From: Lipingzhangella_A rawalii
Lineage (GTDB): Bacteria; Actinomycetota; Actinomycetes; Streptosporangiales; Streptosporangiaceae
Direction of reading: 5' to 3'
DNA: 64,000 nucleotides
Assembly: GCF_031628175.1 (NCBI RefSeq)
Contig: NZ_JAVLVT010000001.1
Coordinates: 1,125,429-1,189,428 of the forward strand
The position numbers and the translations under genes are program-made. The stretch's first letter is position 1. Each line of letters opens with the position of its first letter. Of this stretch, positions 43,681-51,849 are shown in pieces. The notes below the pieces were generated by a model that worked only from the letters and a program-made list of their open reading frames with translations, had not been told where the DNA came from and did not search any database.

Positions 43681-44664
43681 CTACCGGGTGCCTTGGAACG
43701 CCCGCCGGTGCTCGGTCGGGGACACCCCCACATGGCGGGCGAACTGGTAGCGCAGGGTGTTTCCCGTTCCCAGACCGCTGCGTTGAGCCACCTGCTCCAC
43801 AGACAGGCGCGTGGTCTCCAGCAGGGACTGGGCGCGTGCGATGCGCTGGGTCAGCAGCCACTGAAGCGGCGTACTTCCGGTCGTGTCCCGCAGCCGGCGG
43901 TGGAGCGTGCGCACGCTCAGCCCGGCCTGGCGCGCCAGATCGGCCACGGTGATCGGTTCGTGGAGCCGCCGCAACGCCCACTGCAAGGCCGGGGTCAGAC
44001 TCGAATCTCGGGGTTCGGCCATGGGTGAGGGCACGAACTGGGCCTGGCCGCCCGGCCGGTGCGGCGGCATGACCAGGTGGCGCGCCAGCTCGTTGGCGAC
44101 GTGCGCGCCCAGGTCCAGCCGCACCAGATGCAGGCAGAGGTCCATACCCGCGCTGAGGCCGGCACTGGTCAGCACGGTCCCGTCCTCGACGTAGAGAACC
44201 GAGTCGTCCACCTCGATCTCGGGATAGCGCTGGGCCAGCAGTGGCACGTGCACCCAGTGGGCGGTGGCGCGGCGCCCGTCCAGCAGTCCGGCGGCCGCCA
44301 GCGCGAAGGCACCGTTGCACAGGGAGGCGATCCGAGCCCCGGCCCGGTGGGCACGAACCAGGGCCGTGGTCAGCTCTGGTGGGACCTCCCGCGTACCGTC
44401 CATGCACTCTTCGGGAACCCCCGGCACGATCACGGTGTCCGCCGCGGCGACGGCATCCAGGCCGTGGTCGGGGTGCAGCACGAGACCGGCCGCGTTCCCG
44501 GACGCATCGGGTTCTGGGCCACACAGCCACAGCTCGTACCAGGGGTCAACCAGGTCGCTGTGGTCCACCCCGAAGACGGCGCAGGCCATCCCCACCTCGT
44601 AGGTGTCCCACATGGACACCGAGCCGGGCTCCACCACAGCAACCGCAACCGTTCCCACACCCAC
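43681..44664 (-). CDS. GlxA-family transcriptional regulator (DJ-1/PfpI plus AraC HTH)
   Basis: The protein has 327 residues. Residues 5-180 form a DJ-1/PfpI-like domain with GARIASLCNGAFALAAAGLL around the elbow cysteine. Residues about 225-320 are an AraC helix-turn-helix pair: ITVADLARQAGLSVRTLHRR and VEQVAQRSGLGTGNTLRYQF. Family members regulate amino-acid or redox-linked genes. It is divergent from the dehydrogenase at 44771, with an inverted repeat between, so control of that gene is likely. Confidence 0.88.
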   Translation of the reverse strand: MGVGTVAVAVVEPGSVSMWDTYEVGMACAVFGVDHSDLVDPWYELWLCGPEPDASGNAAGLVLHPDHGLDAVAAADTVIVPGVPEECMDGTREVPPELTTALVRAHRAGARIASLCNGAFALAAAGLLDGRRATAHWVHVPLLAQRYPEIEVDDSVLYVEDGTVLTSAGLSAGMDLCLHLVRLDLGAHVANELARHLVMPPHRPGGQAQFVPSPMAEPRDSSLTPALQWALRRLHEPITVADLARQAGLSVRTLHRRLRDTTGSTPLQWLLTQRIARAQSLLETTRLSVEQVAQRSGLGTGNTLRYQFARHVGVSPTEHRRAFQGTR

Positions 44665-44677
44665 CCCACCAGACTAC

Positions 44678-44710
44678 GGCAGGAATTTGGTGACTACCGG
44701 CATTCCTGCC
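44678..44710. promoter_or_regulatory. Inverted repeat between the GlxA-type regulator and the dehydrogenase
   Basis: GGCAGGAAT (44678-44686) and ATTCCTGCC (44702-44710) are exact inverted copies 15 bases apart. They sit in the 106-base spacer between divergent genes. This is a good candidate operator for the adjacent regulator. Confidence 0.55.
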
Positions 44711-44770
44711 ACTGGTGCAGCGTCGTCGGAGCATCGAATATGGGCAGTACACACCAACGAAAGGGAACAC

Positions 44771-45538
44771 ATGATCGACGTATCCGGAACCTCCTGCGCC
44801 GTGATCGGTGGCACGCACGGAATGGGACGTGCAGTCGTTGACGCGCTGCTCGACGGGGGCGCCGAAGTCATCGTGACCGGCCGCAGCGCGGACAACGTCG
44901 CGGCGGTGCGCGCCGAGCTGGCGGACCGAAAGGGCGCGCACGTCCTCCAGGCGGATGTCACCAACGATGCGGACACGGCACGCCTCGGTGAGCTGGTTGC
45001 TGACACGGTTGGGGCACTCGACTTCCTGCACGTCAACGTGGGGATCGCCGAGGTGGCACCGTTCGAGGAGGTCTCCGCGGAGTCCTACGACGCGATGTTC
45101 GCCGTGAACGCCAAAGGTGCGTTCTTCTCCGCGCAGCGCCTCAGCCCGCTGATGCGCTCGGGCGGCGCGATTGTGTTCACCACCTCGGTCACCAACCAGG
45201 CACCCTCGCCCACGATGAGTGTCTACGCCGGCACCAAGGCGGCGGTTCGCGCCTTCGCCGAGGTGATGGCCTCGGAGCTCCTACCGCGGGGCATCCGGGT
45301 GAACACGGTCTCCCCCGGGTTCATCGAGACTCCCACCATGGGCTTCGCGTCGGCCTCGTCGGAGGAACGCGCCGCCCTCATGGAGATGGGGGACAACCTG
45401 ACCCCGATGCGCCGGCATGGCACCGTGCGGGAGATCGCGGATGCGGTGCTGTTCCTGGGGTTCGTGGCGACGTTCACCACCGGGGTGGAGCTTCCGGTGA
45501 ACGGCGGATTGGGGCACGTCGCGGCGGCGGGTGCCTGA
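44771..45538 (+). CDS. Short-chain dehydrogenase/reductase
   Basis: The protein has 255 residues from the ATG at 44771, preceded by AAAGGG. Classical SDR motifs are present: GGTHGMGRA (cofactor loop), NVGIAE in place of NNAG, catalytic Ser in TTSVTNQAPS, and YAGTK. A C-terminal GVELPVNGGLGH closes the fold. TGRS after the second strand suggests NADP(H). Substrate unknown. Divergent GlxA-type regulator suggests inducible expression. Confidence 0.9.
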   Translation: MIDVSGTSCAVIGGTHGMGRAVVDALLDGGAEVIVTGRSADNVAAVRAELADRKGAHVLQADVTNDADTARLGELVADTVGALDFLHVNVGIAEVAPFEEVSAESYDAMFAVNAKGAFFSAQRLSPLMRSGGAIVFTTSVTNQAPSPTMSVYAGTKAAVRAFAEVMASELLPRGIRVNTVSPGFIETPTMGFASASSEERAALMEMGDNLTPMRRHGTVREIADAVLFLGFVATFTTGVELPVNGGLGHVAAAGA

Positions 45539-45619
45539 GAGGCATCCCCGGTTCCGGCTCTGGGGCCGCACCGGGGTGGTGGCTCCAGAGCCGTGTTGTG
45601 TCCTGGCCCATGCGTCAGT

Positions 45620-45652
45620 GTGCGGCCGCCCCAAGGTCCGGGGCGGCCGCAC
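45620..45652. terminator. Terminator hairpin after the dehydrogenase gene
   Basis: GTGCGGCCGCCCC (45620-45632) pairs perfectly with GGGGCGGCCGCAC (45640-45652) around a 7-nt loop, 81 bases after the dehydrogenase stop. A weaker GGCTCTGG/CCAGAGCC pair precedes it. Confidence 0.7.
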
Positions 45653-45875
45653 TGCCGGGCCGTACCGTCAGGCGCACTGTCACGCCTCACTGTTCGGGCG
45701 GATCCGGCCACGCCCAACCAAACGAAGTGAAACCTGTTCTGGATTTCCTTAGCCGCCCGAGCGGCTCCCGCGCCTGCCACCTTCCGAACCCAGCGAAAAT
45801 GCTGGACATGGAGGGAGATCCGGACACCACAGGAGCGCCAGCCCCGCGGGAATGAAACGTGTTCTCCCATAGCTA

Positions 45876-45904
45876 TTGAACTCACCGCTATCGCAGTACA
45901 TAAT
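45876..45904 (+). promoter_or_regulatory. Sigma-70-type promoter for the DUF6230 gene set
   Basis: TTGAAC (45876-45881) and CATAAT (45899-45904) are spaced by 17 bases, a near-consensus housekeeping promoter and rare in such GC-rich DNA. Transcription would begin near 45911, about 115 bases before the DUF6230 start. Confidence 0.6.
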
Positions 45905-45905
45905 G

Positions 45906-45923
45906 TGACAATCCTCATTGTCA
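45906..45923. promoter_or_regulatory. Inverted repeat at the DUF6230 transcription start
   Basis: TGACAAT and ATTGTCA flank CCTC. A second overlapping dyad, CCTCATT/AATGAGG, spans 45913-45929. Both cover the predicted start point, so they could be an operator or a 5' mRNA hairpin. Confidence 0.45.
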
Positions 45924-46025
45924 ATGAGGTGGATCACTGGCGATCCGTCCCAGCGAACCGGCGTGGCTGCCTGGGGGGAACAGCGCGCCACCAGGACATC
46001 GGCACCAACCCTGGAGTTTTCCCTC

Positions 46026-46655
46026 ATGACCGACACAACCGTCACTCCCGACGAAGGCGGGCACGTCAGCTGGAAGCGGTTCGGCGCCTTCGCCGGCGTT
46101 GGCGCGGTAGGCATCGGCGGTGTACTGTTCGCCCTCGCCAACGGAGCGATCGCGGCTCAGTTCGTCGTCTCCGACCTAACCTTCAAGGTTTCGGCCGATG
46201 AACTCGTCGGAACCGGGTTCGAACAGTACGGCGGGATCAACGCCGACCGGCACGACGAACCCATCCCGATGGCGACCGCCGCGATCCAGGAAGCCGAACT
46301 GCATTCCATGTGCCAGTCGGTACTGATCGACGACGAGCTGCCCGGACTTCCGGCCGTCACCATGAACCTGACCGCCGGCACCGGGGGCAGCCCCGTCGAA
46401 GCCGAAACGCTGCTTGTGGACATGCACCAGATGGCCGGGGACGCCGAGTTCGAGAACATGGACATCGGCGTCAACGCCCCCGACATGGACAAGGGCCCCG
46501 ACGAGGGACAGAAGATTCCGGGCATGTTCGGCATGCAGTCGGACACCATCAACGTCTCCGGACTGGAGCAGGAAGCCACCGCCACCACGGCGGGCTCCTT
46601 CGTACTCAACGACCTCAGCCTGAACGTCGGATTCGGCAACAACGAGTGCTTCTGA
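46026..46655 (+). CDS. DUF6230 family protein
   Basis: The protein has 209 residues from the ATG at 46026 (MTDTTVTPDEGGHVSWKRFG). One hydrophobic helix (FAGVGAVGIGGVLFALANGA) is followed by a beta-rich domain: AAQFVVSDLTFKVSADELVG, ELHSMCQSVLIDDELPGLP, ending LNVGFGNNECF. The two cysteines probably pair. DUF6230 proteins are exported or membrane-bound and nearly always stand before a DUF6114 gene in actinobacteria, as here. The role is unknown. Confidence 0.85.
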   Translation: MTDTTVTPDEGGHVSWKRFGAFAGVGAVGIGGVLFALANGAIAAQFVVSDLTFKVSADELVGTGFEQYGGINADRHDEPIPMATAAIQEAELHSMCQSVLIDDELPGLPAVTMNLTAGTGGSPVEAETLLVDMHQMAGDAEFENMDIGVNAPDMDKGPDEGQKIPGMFGMQSDTINVSGLEQEATATTAGSFVLNDLSLNVGFGNNECF

Positions 46656-46719
46656 GTCCGTGCGGGGGCGGGGTGTCGCCCGCCCCCGCACCCCCCGACC
46701 AGACGGACAAGGTGACCTA

Positions 46720-47277
46720 GTGGCAGCGCCCGACCAATCCCCCACGCGTCGACGCAACGTGCTGGTGCGCGCCTGGCTGCGCTGGCGCGCCTGGCGCCGC
46801 AGCCGCCCGTTCTGGGGTGGCCTGCTGATGATCATCGGCGGTGTCGAGCTCGCGCTCCTTCCCCTCGGCCCACTGGAGATCGGGGTGGCGGGCGTCGCCC
46901 TGGCCGGTATGCCCACCTACATGCTGGCCCTGTTCATCATCGCGCTGGGACTCATCGCCTGGTTCACCCCCAACCAGAAGAACATCACCGGCCTCCTCGG
47001 CGGCATCTGCGCCCTGGGGTCTCTCGTCCTGTCCAACCTTGGCGGACTGTTCATCGGCGCCCTGCTCGTCATGCTCGGCGCGGGCGCCGTGTTCGCGTGG
47101 AACCCGGGCCAGCGTGCCCCACGGCGCCGGCGTCGCGGCCGCCGCCGGGCCGACCCCTCCAGTACTCCCGCCCCCATTACCCCCGAACCTCCCCAGCCCG
47201 ACCAGCCCGACGAGGACGGTGGCTCGGCCCCCGCCAACCGGCAGGCCGAAGCAGCGCCCCCCGCCTCGTCCCCCTGA
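46720..47277 (+). CDS. DUF6114 family membrane protein
   Basis: The protein has 185 residues from the GTG at 46720, with AAGGTGA upstream. A basic start (RAWLRWRAWRRSRPFWGG) leads to four membrane spans, including LLPLGPLEIGVAGVALAGMP and NITGLLGGICALGSLVLSNL. It ends with a Pro/Glu-rich tail after RRRRRGRRRA. It is the standard partner of the DUF6230 gene, 64 bases upstream. The pair is widespread in filamentous actinobacteria. Function is not established. Confidence 0.85.
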   Translation: MAAPDQSPTRRRNVLVRAWLRWRAWRRSRPFWGGLLMIIGGVELALLPLGPLEIGVAGVALAGMPTYMLALFIIALGLIAWFTPNQKNITGLLGGICALGSLVLSNLGGLFIGALLVMLGAGAVFAWNPGQRAPRRRRRGRRRADPSSTPAPITPEPPQPDQPDEDGGSAPANRQAEAAPPASSP

Positions 47278-47437
47278 CGGGCCGATCCGCTGCACCCCGG
47301 CACCGGATCGGTTCCGCGCCCCTCCGGCCTGCCCCCAGGTCTCGGAGCGGGCGTGATCCCCCGGCCGGCAACGGGGCCGGCCATAACCCGCTCCGGCTCT
47401 CCGGAACGGGGCCGGAGCCCCGTCAACAGGAGGCACC

Positions 47438-48145
47438 ATGCGCGACCATGGCCGAACCCTGTCCCCAACCCGTATCCCCGGCATCGCCGCGGCCGCGGCC
47501 TCAGCATGCGGAGTTCTGGTGCTGGCTGCCGCCCCCGCGCACGCCGACTCCGGCTCCACCACAGTGGAGCCGGCGGGCCATCACCTGCATGCCGTGCAGG
47601 TGGGAAACGGCTCCTTCGAAACCGACGCGCCCGAGGTCAGTTGTGCGGTGTCGGAATCGCAGCGCTCCGCGTCAGACCCGGTGGAGGTCAACCAGATCCC
47701 GGAGGCTCCCGACAACCACAACCCGGACGGGAGTGTGGGTGGAGAGCTATCCGCTCCGGTCTTCTCCGACTGTGACGTGGACATGTTCCTGGTCGGCGCC
47801 GACGTGACCACCACACCCGGCACCTGGAACATCGAAGCCCAGCACGGCGAGGACCCAACCATCACCCTGACCGTCGCCGAACACGGCGAGCCCGGGGGTA
47901 TTCACGTCGACGTCACCGGCCTGACCACCTGCGACCTCCAGGTTGCGCCCGGTGGCCCGGTGGACATCGAGGGCGAGTGGATCCCCGGTGACCCGGGCGT
48001 GTTGGTATTCGACGAAGCCCCGATCCCGATCAACGAAACCACCGGAAACTTCGGCTGCCCGACCAGTGACGAGGCACTGTTCAGCGCCGAATACGAGATC
48101 CATAACGAGACCGATCCGTCGCAGCCGGTGACCATCACCGACTAG
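47438..48145 (+). CDS. Secreted protein downstream of DUF6230/DUF6114
   Basis: The protein has 235 residues. A signal peptide is visible to about AHADS at residue 38 (basic start, Ala/Val-rich core). The mature part is acidic and beta-rich with paired cysteines (EVSCAVSES, FSDCDVDMFL, TTCDLQVAP, NFGCPTSD). No known enzyme motif. It follows the DUF6114 gene by 160 bases on the same strand and may be exported with or processed by that pair; this is inference from place only. Confidence 0.65.
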   Translation: MRDHGRTLSPTRIPGIAAAAASACGVLVLAAAPAHADSGSTTVEPAGHHLHAVQVGNGSFETDAPEVSCAVSESQRSASDPVEVNQIPEAPDNHNPDGSVGGELSAPVFSDCDVDMFLVGADVTTTPGTWNIEAQHGEDPTITLTVAEHGEPGGIHVDVTGLTTCDLQVAPGGPVDIEGEWIPGDPGVLVFDEAPIPINETTGNFGCPTSDEALFSAEYEIHNETDPSQPVTITD

Positions 48146-48207
48146 TCGCCAATCCCCGGCCCGGGCCGCACATCCCCCCGGTGTGGCCCGGGCCGGCCAG
48201 ACCGGGG

Positions 48208-48243
48208 TGGCATCGTGCCCGCCAGCCCGCGGGCACGATGCCA
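48208..48243. terminator. Strong terminator hairpin
   Basis: TGGCATCGTGCCCGC (48208-48222) and GCGGGCACGATGCCA (48229-48243) are exact complements with a 6-nt loop, 63 bases after the secreted-protein stop. It closes the DUF6230 gene set. Confidence 0.75.
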
Positions 48244-48263
48244 CGGACCGAGCACGGCCAGGG

Positions 48264-48339
48264 CCCCATCGGCTTTTCCTCGCCTCCATGCACTGGAGGT
48301 CCACCCCCAGATGCCAGAAGCGCCACAATCCCACCCCCA
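48264..48339 (+). repeat. Dispersed ~72-bp repeat, copy 1
   Basis: From CCATCGGCTTTTCC through CGCCTCCATG to CGCCACAATCCCACCCC this stretch aligns with 57051-57125 over about 72 bases with roughly ten differences. The two copies are direct repeats flanking the APH/Cmr block. Nothing coding is inside. Confidence 0.7.
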
Positions 48340-48351
48340 CACGGAGACGGT

Positions 48352-48468
48352 CTACGCACCGGCATACACCAGGATCAGCACCACCCCGATCCCGCCCAGC
48401 GCGACGAGGGCGGGCGAGGGCCGGAGGTCGACCCAGTAGGCGCGGCCGGTCTGGGCATCACCGGACAT
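48352..48468 (-). CDS. Small membrane peptide (38 residues) after the APH-like gene
   Basis: An ATG at 48468 opens MSGDAQTGRAYWVDLRPSP and then one hydrophobic helix, ALVALGGIGVVLILVYAGA, to the stop. The frame lies 6 bases after another small ORF and in line with the APH-like gene. There is no strong ribosome binding site. The clear soluble-head/membrane-helix layout in so short a frame argues for a real small protein. Function unknown. Confidence 0.5.
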   Translation of the reverse strand: MSGDAQTGRAYWVDLRPSPALVALGGIGVVLILVYAGA

Positions 48469-48474
48469 GGGACG

Positions 48475-48585
48475 TCACCAGCCGTTCCGAACAGGTGGGA
48501 ACACCACGGGCTCGTACGCGGGTTCCGACACAGCCTTCGCCCCATCCAGTTCCTGATCCTCGAGGGCAGCCACGTGGATGGCCAT
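48475..48585 (-). CDS. Small peptide (36 residues) after the APH-like gene
   Basis: An ATG at 48585, 19 bases after the APH-like stop, opens MAIHVAALEDQELDGAKAVS then EPAYEPVVFPPVRNGW. It is acidic in the first half and hydrophobic/Pro-rich in the second, with no signal peptide. Followed 6 bases later by the small membrane peptide. Could be a precursor peptide, a partner of the kinase, or chance; no relatives are recalled. Confidence 0.4.
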   Translation of the reverse strand: MAIHVAALEDQELDGAKAVSEPAYEPVVFPPVRNGW

Positions 48586-48604
48586 CTGGCCGTCCCGGGA
48601 TGGG

Positions 48605-49594
48605 TTAGCCGCTCAGCTCCGCCAGCGTGTCGGTGAACCCTTCCCAGGCCTGTTCGGTGTCGTCGGTCTCGGCGTGCGGGCGACCGAACCAGTCCACGAA
48701 TTCCACCAGGTCGCTCAGGGCCCACCGCAGCGAGAACAGGGCCATCGCCGACGGGTCCGGCTTGCGCCCGGTCAGCTGGGCGTAGGTGTCCAGGTCCTGC
48801 GGCTCGGCGGCCACCAGCCACAGGTCGCGTTCCGGGGGAGCGAGCCCCACGGTGTCCCAGTCCACGAGCAGCTGACGTCCACCGCTGTGCAGCAGGTTGC
48901 CCGCGTGTGGCTCCCCGTGGGTGACGACGAGTCCCGCCTCCGGGCGGGCTGCGGTCTCGGTGAGCCGGTCCAGATCCGCGAGCTTGGCGCGTACGGCCTC
49001 GGCATGCTCGGCCAGCTGCTCCCGTGCCGGTTCCGCATAGGGGCCACCGGACCAGGCCACGTCGGTGGAGTCCAGGGCCTGTTCGAGGCGATGGCGGCCC
49101 GGAATATCCGCGGGAATCTCCGGGGTGGACTCCGGCGGGGTGGTGCCGTGCAGCGCGGCGAGCATCTCGATCACCTGCGTGCGGTCCTGCGGGGGTAGCG
49201 TCTCCCCGAAGAATCCGGCCTCCCCCGAGGTGAATGGGAACACGCTCACCGCATAGCGCTGGCCCAGCGGCACCACGGTCGCACCCTCGTGGGTGGGCAG
49301 CGGGGCGACCACGAAATCCAACCCGCTGGCCGTGCCCAGCACCGCGGCGGTGTCCATCGCGCGGTGCAGCCCACGACGCACCCCGTCCCGACCGCTGACG
49401 CCATGGCCGCAGTGTTCCTTGTGGTCCAGGTCCGCGACCGTCACGAAACGTCGCTGCCCGTCCGCGGCGGTGACGGTCCAGTGATGGTCGCCGAACCCGA
49501 CCGCGGTGTAGTCCAACTGGGCGGCGATATCTCCCCACTCCGCCAGGGCCGCACGTAGCTGCTGTTCATCGAGGTCATCGGGGTGTTCGTGCAT
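48605..49594 (-). CDS. APH-like phosphotransferase
   Basis: The protein has 329 residues from the ATG at 49594 (MHEHPDDLDEQQ). The kinase fold shows VTHGEPHAGNLL as catalytic loop and LLVDWDTVGLAPPERDLW as metal site. The usual catalytic HxD is HGE here, a variant seen in several actinobacterial APH-family proteins. Substrate may be an antibiotic, a sugar or an amino alcohol and cannot be named. It is divergent from the Cmr operon and followed by two small ORFs. Confidence 0.75.
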   Translation of the reverse strand: MHEHPDDLDEQQLRAALAEWGDIAAQLDYTAVGFGDHHWTVTAADGQRRFVTVADLDHKEHCGHGVSGRDGVRRGLHRAMDTAAVLGTASGLDFVVAPLPTHEGATVVPLGQRYAVSVFPFTSGEAGFFGETLPPQDRTQVIEMLAALHGTTPPESTPEIPADIPGRHRLEQALDSTDVAWSGGPYAEPAREQLAEHAEAVRAKLADLDRLTETAARPEAGLVVTHGEPHAGNLLHSGGRQLLVDWDTVGLAPPERDLWLVAAEPQDLDTYAQLTGRKPDPSAMALFSLRWALSDLVEFVDWFGRPHAETDDTEQAWEGFTDTLAELSG

Positions 49595-49974
49595 CGTGGA
49601 AACGCTAGCAAGCCACAGGACCGGCCGCATCTCGGTATCCGTAGCGGGCCACCCAGTCTGCGGGAGGACGTGGGTTCACGCTGTCCAGATCCCGAATTCC
49701 GTGTGGAGGTGGCGATACCGGTGACGAACCGCATGTGGGACGTGCGATTCCGGCACCCCAACGGCATGCGTCTGTCGCATCACCGAACGGAATTCTGCTT
49801 TAGCACATCTTTCTGACCTGCACATATTTGGTGATCTCCATGATCATTTCGACACAGTCTTCGTTTTCAGCGAACACACCGAAATCTTCACGCACAGGTG
49901 ACACATCTGCACACACAGGTCGCTACGATGACGCATTATCACGTCTTGCACCGAGGACTCGATTAGGGATTCTG
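49595..49974. promoter_or_regulatory. Upstream region of the Cmr operon
   Basis: This 380-base divergent spacer becomes AT-richer towards the Cmr side and contains TTA, TCA and ACA triplets out of keeping with local coding DNA, so I read it as non-coding. A weak promoter, TTAGCA with CATATT 17 bases later, lies around 49800-49829. Two CGGAATTC-type words occur (near 49695 and 49789). No CRISPR repeats are present. Confidence 0.4.
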
Positions 49975-51849
49975 TTGGCCAATGATGATCTTGTAGTCCT
50001 GGCAATTTCCGGAGTTCAACGGTTCATTGAGGAGTCCCGACGCACAGCTGACCTGGCTGCCGGCAGTGAGATCGTGGCGCAGTTCGGCCGCGAGGCCGCC
50101 AGCCACCTCACCACCGCGCATCACGCCACGCTCGTGTTTCCCCCAGCACTTCCTACACCCGACGCTCCACAGATCACGGACGGCGCCCCCAACCGGATCG
50201 TGGCGCTCGTTCCCGCGGGCCAGGGCGCACCGGCCGCCACCGACACCGAACGACACCTCCACCAGCTGTGGACCGGTTGGATCGAGCGGACCTTCCGCGA
50301 TGTGCCCGCGCAGCCGGACCCCGGATGGCCCAAGGTTCAGTGGGCTTGCGCTCCGGCCGGGGTGGGCGACTACCCACAGCAGTGGGACCTTGCCAACCGG
50401 GCCCTGGCCGCCCGGAAGGAAGCCCGGGACTTCCAACAGTCCCTCACCAGGGGCAGGAACCCCTGCGAGCTCAGCCCCCAGTGGCCCGAGGCATCCCTGC
50501 CCCCGAACACGCCACCCCGACACAGCGCCGGGGACCCAGCCCGGACCACCCGCACCAACATCGACCAGCTCAGCGTGACCGGATGGGTGAAGCGCTGCTG
50601 GCACCAGCGAAACGGGGAACATTCCCAGCAGTCCGGCTTCCCCGCCACCAACGCCATCGCCTCTGCGCCCTACCGCGCGGCCCTGCTGGAGCAGTGGAAC
50701 CACGACATCAGCGAGGCCGCCCGAAAACTGCACGATGCGGTCGGGACCGTGCTCGGCGAGGAGCCCTACTCCGAGTATCCGGTGCCCGGCCTACCCGGCC
50801 CCTACACCGACCCTGTCGCCGAATGGCTGCGCGCCGGGGCGGGGATCTGGGTGTACCCGGAAACCTGGCACCGACAGCGCCTGGAACGCCGGTACCGGAA
50901 CGGTAGCTCCGATCCCGAATTCGCTGATGCCGTGACGTGCGGAAAGCAGGCTGCCGCCCGGCTCATCGAACTCAGCACGACCATGACGCCCCCGCAGCCC
51001 ATCCCGGCCACCCACCTGGCGGTACTCGTCCAGGACCTCGACTCCATGGGGGACTTTCTGAAGGGGCACAGCCCCGGTCGCGACGGTTCCCGGGTCACGC
51101 CGGGGGTGGACGGCCACCGGGACGTCTCACAGCTCCTGCAACAGGCGGCTGGCCAGCAACGAAGAACCGTGAACAGTGTCGAGAACCTCGGCAGTGTTGT
51201 GTATGCCGGTGGGGACGACCTGTTGGCGCTGCTCCCGGCGCGCACGGCACTGCGGGTCGCCCAGCAGTGTCGGGACGGCCTGCCGCCAGCGCTTCCCACG
51301 GTCAGCACCGCGCTGCTGTTCTTCCACCATGCGAGCCCACTCCAGGACGCCCTGGTACGTGCCCATGAGGCTCTGGAACAGGCCAAGAGCCGGGACGGGA
51401 AACACGGTCTGGCTGTGGGCTACGTCCAGCCGTCCGGCTCGGCCGCCACCTGCGTCACGGCGTGGCAGCCCACGCCCGATCAGCCGACCGGAGCGGAGCG
51501 GCTCCGCCTGTTTCCCGCCGCTACCGTTCCGGCACCCAGCCACTCCACGCCGGATCACCCCAACCACCCTGCACCGGCCCTCGACGCCCGGCTTTCCCCG
51601 AGGCTGGTGGCGGATCTGGAGCGCAGCCGGGACGGCCTGGACGCCTTGGAGCAGAGCATCGCAGGACAGGAGGTGCGGCGCCTGGTGGCACGGCACGTAC
51701 ACGGAACGCGGCCGCTGTCCCAACAGGAGCACCGGGACGCTGCCGCCGAATTCAGCACGGCCCTGGAGCAGCTGAGCCGGACGGGCCAAAAGATCGACTG
51801 GGCCACCCCCGCCCGGGTGGCGGCGTTTCTGGGGCGGGAGGCACGATGA
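49975..51849 (+). CDS. cmr2: Type III-B CRISPR effector subunit Cmr2 (Cas10), without HD domain
   Basis: The protein has 624 residues from the TTG at 49975, which has AGGG six bases upstream. Earlier starts (49840, 49828) would add ~50 residues with TTA codons and no family likeness. LAISGVQRFIEESRRTADLA then AGSEIVAQF is the first palm element. The second palm has VLVQDLDSMGDFLKG and VVYAGGDDLLALLP, with GGDD at about 412-415. The HD nuclease domain normally at the N-terminus is absent. Intact GGDD predicts synthesis of cyclic oligoadenylate on target RNA binding. ATGA links it to cmr3. Confidence 0.9.
   Translation: MANDDLVVLAISGVQRFIEESRRTADLAAGSEIVAQFGREAASHLTTAHHATLVFPPALPTPDAPQITDGAPNRIVALVPAGQGAPAATDTERHLHQLWTGWIERTFRDVPAQPDPGWPKVQWACAPAGVGDYPQQWDLANRALAARKEARDFQQSLTRGRNPCELSPQWPEASLPPNTPPRHSAGDPARTTRTNIDQLSVTGWVKRCWHQRNGEHSQQSGFPATNAIASAPYRAALLEQWNHDISEAARKLHDAVGTVLGEEPYSEYPVPGLPGPYTDPVAEWLRAGAGIWVYPETWHRQRLERRYRNGSSDPEFADAVTCGKQAAARLIELSTTMTPPQPIPATHLAVLVQDLDSMGDFLKGHSPGRDGSRVTPGVDGHRDVSQLLQQAAGQQRRTVNSVENLGSVVYAGGDDLLALLPARTALRVAQQCRDGLPPALPTVSTALLFFHHASPLQDALVRAHEALEQAKSRDGKHGLAVGYVQPSGSAATCVTAWQPTPDQPTGAERLRLFPAATVPAPSHSTPDHPNHPAPALDARLSPRLVADLERSRDGLDALEQSIAGQEVRRLVARHVHGTRPLSQQEHRDAAAEFSTALEQLSRTGQKIDWATPARVAAFLGREAR

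Noticed and set aside
49828..49974. Longer Cmr2 N-terminus from TTG 49828 or ATG 49840
   Set aside because: These codons include TTA twice and many AT-ending triplets, unlike the rest of the gene, and add no recognisable domain; in particular no HD motif.
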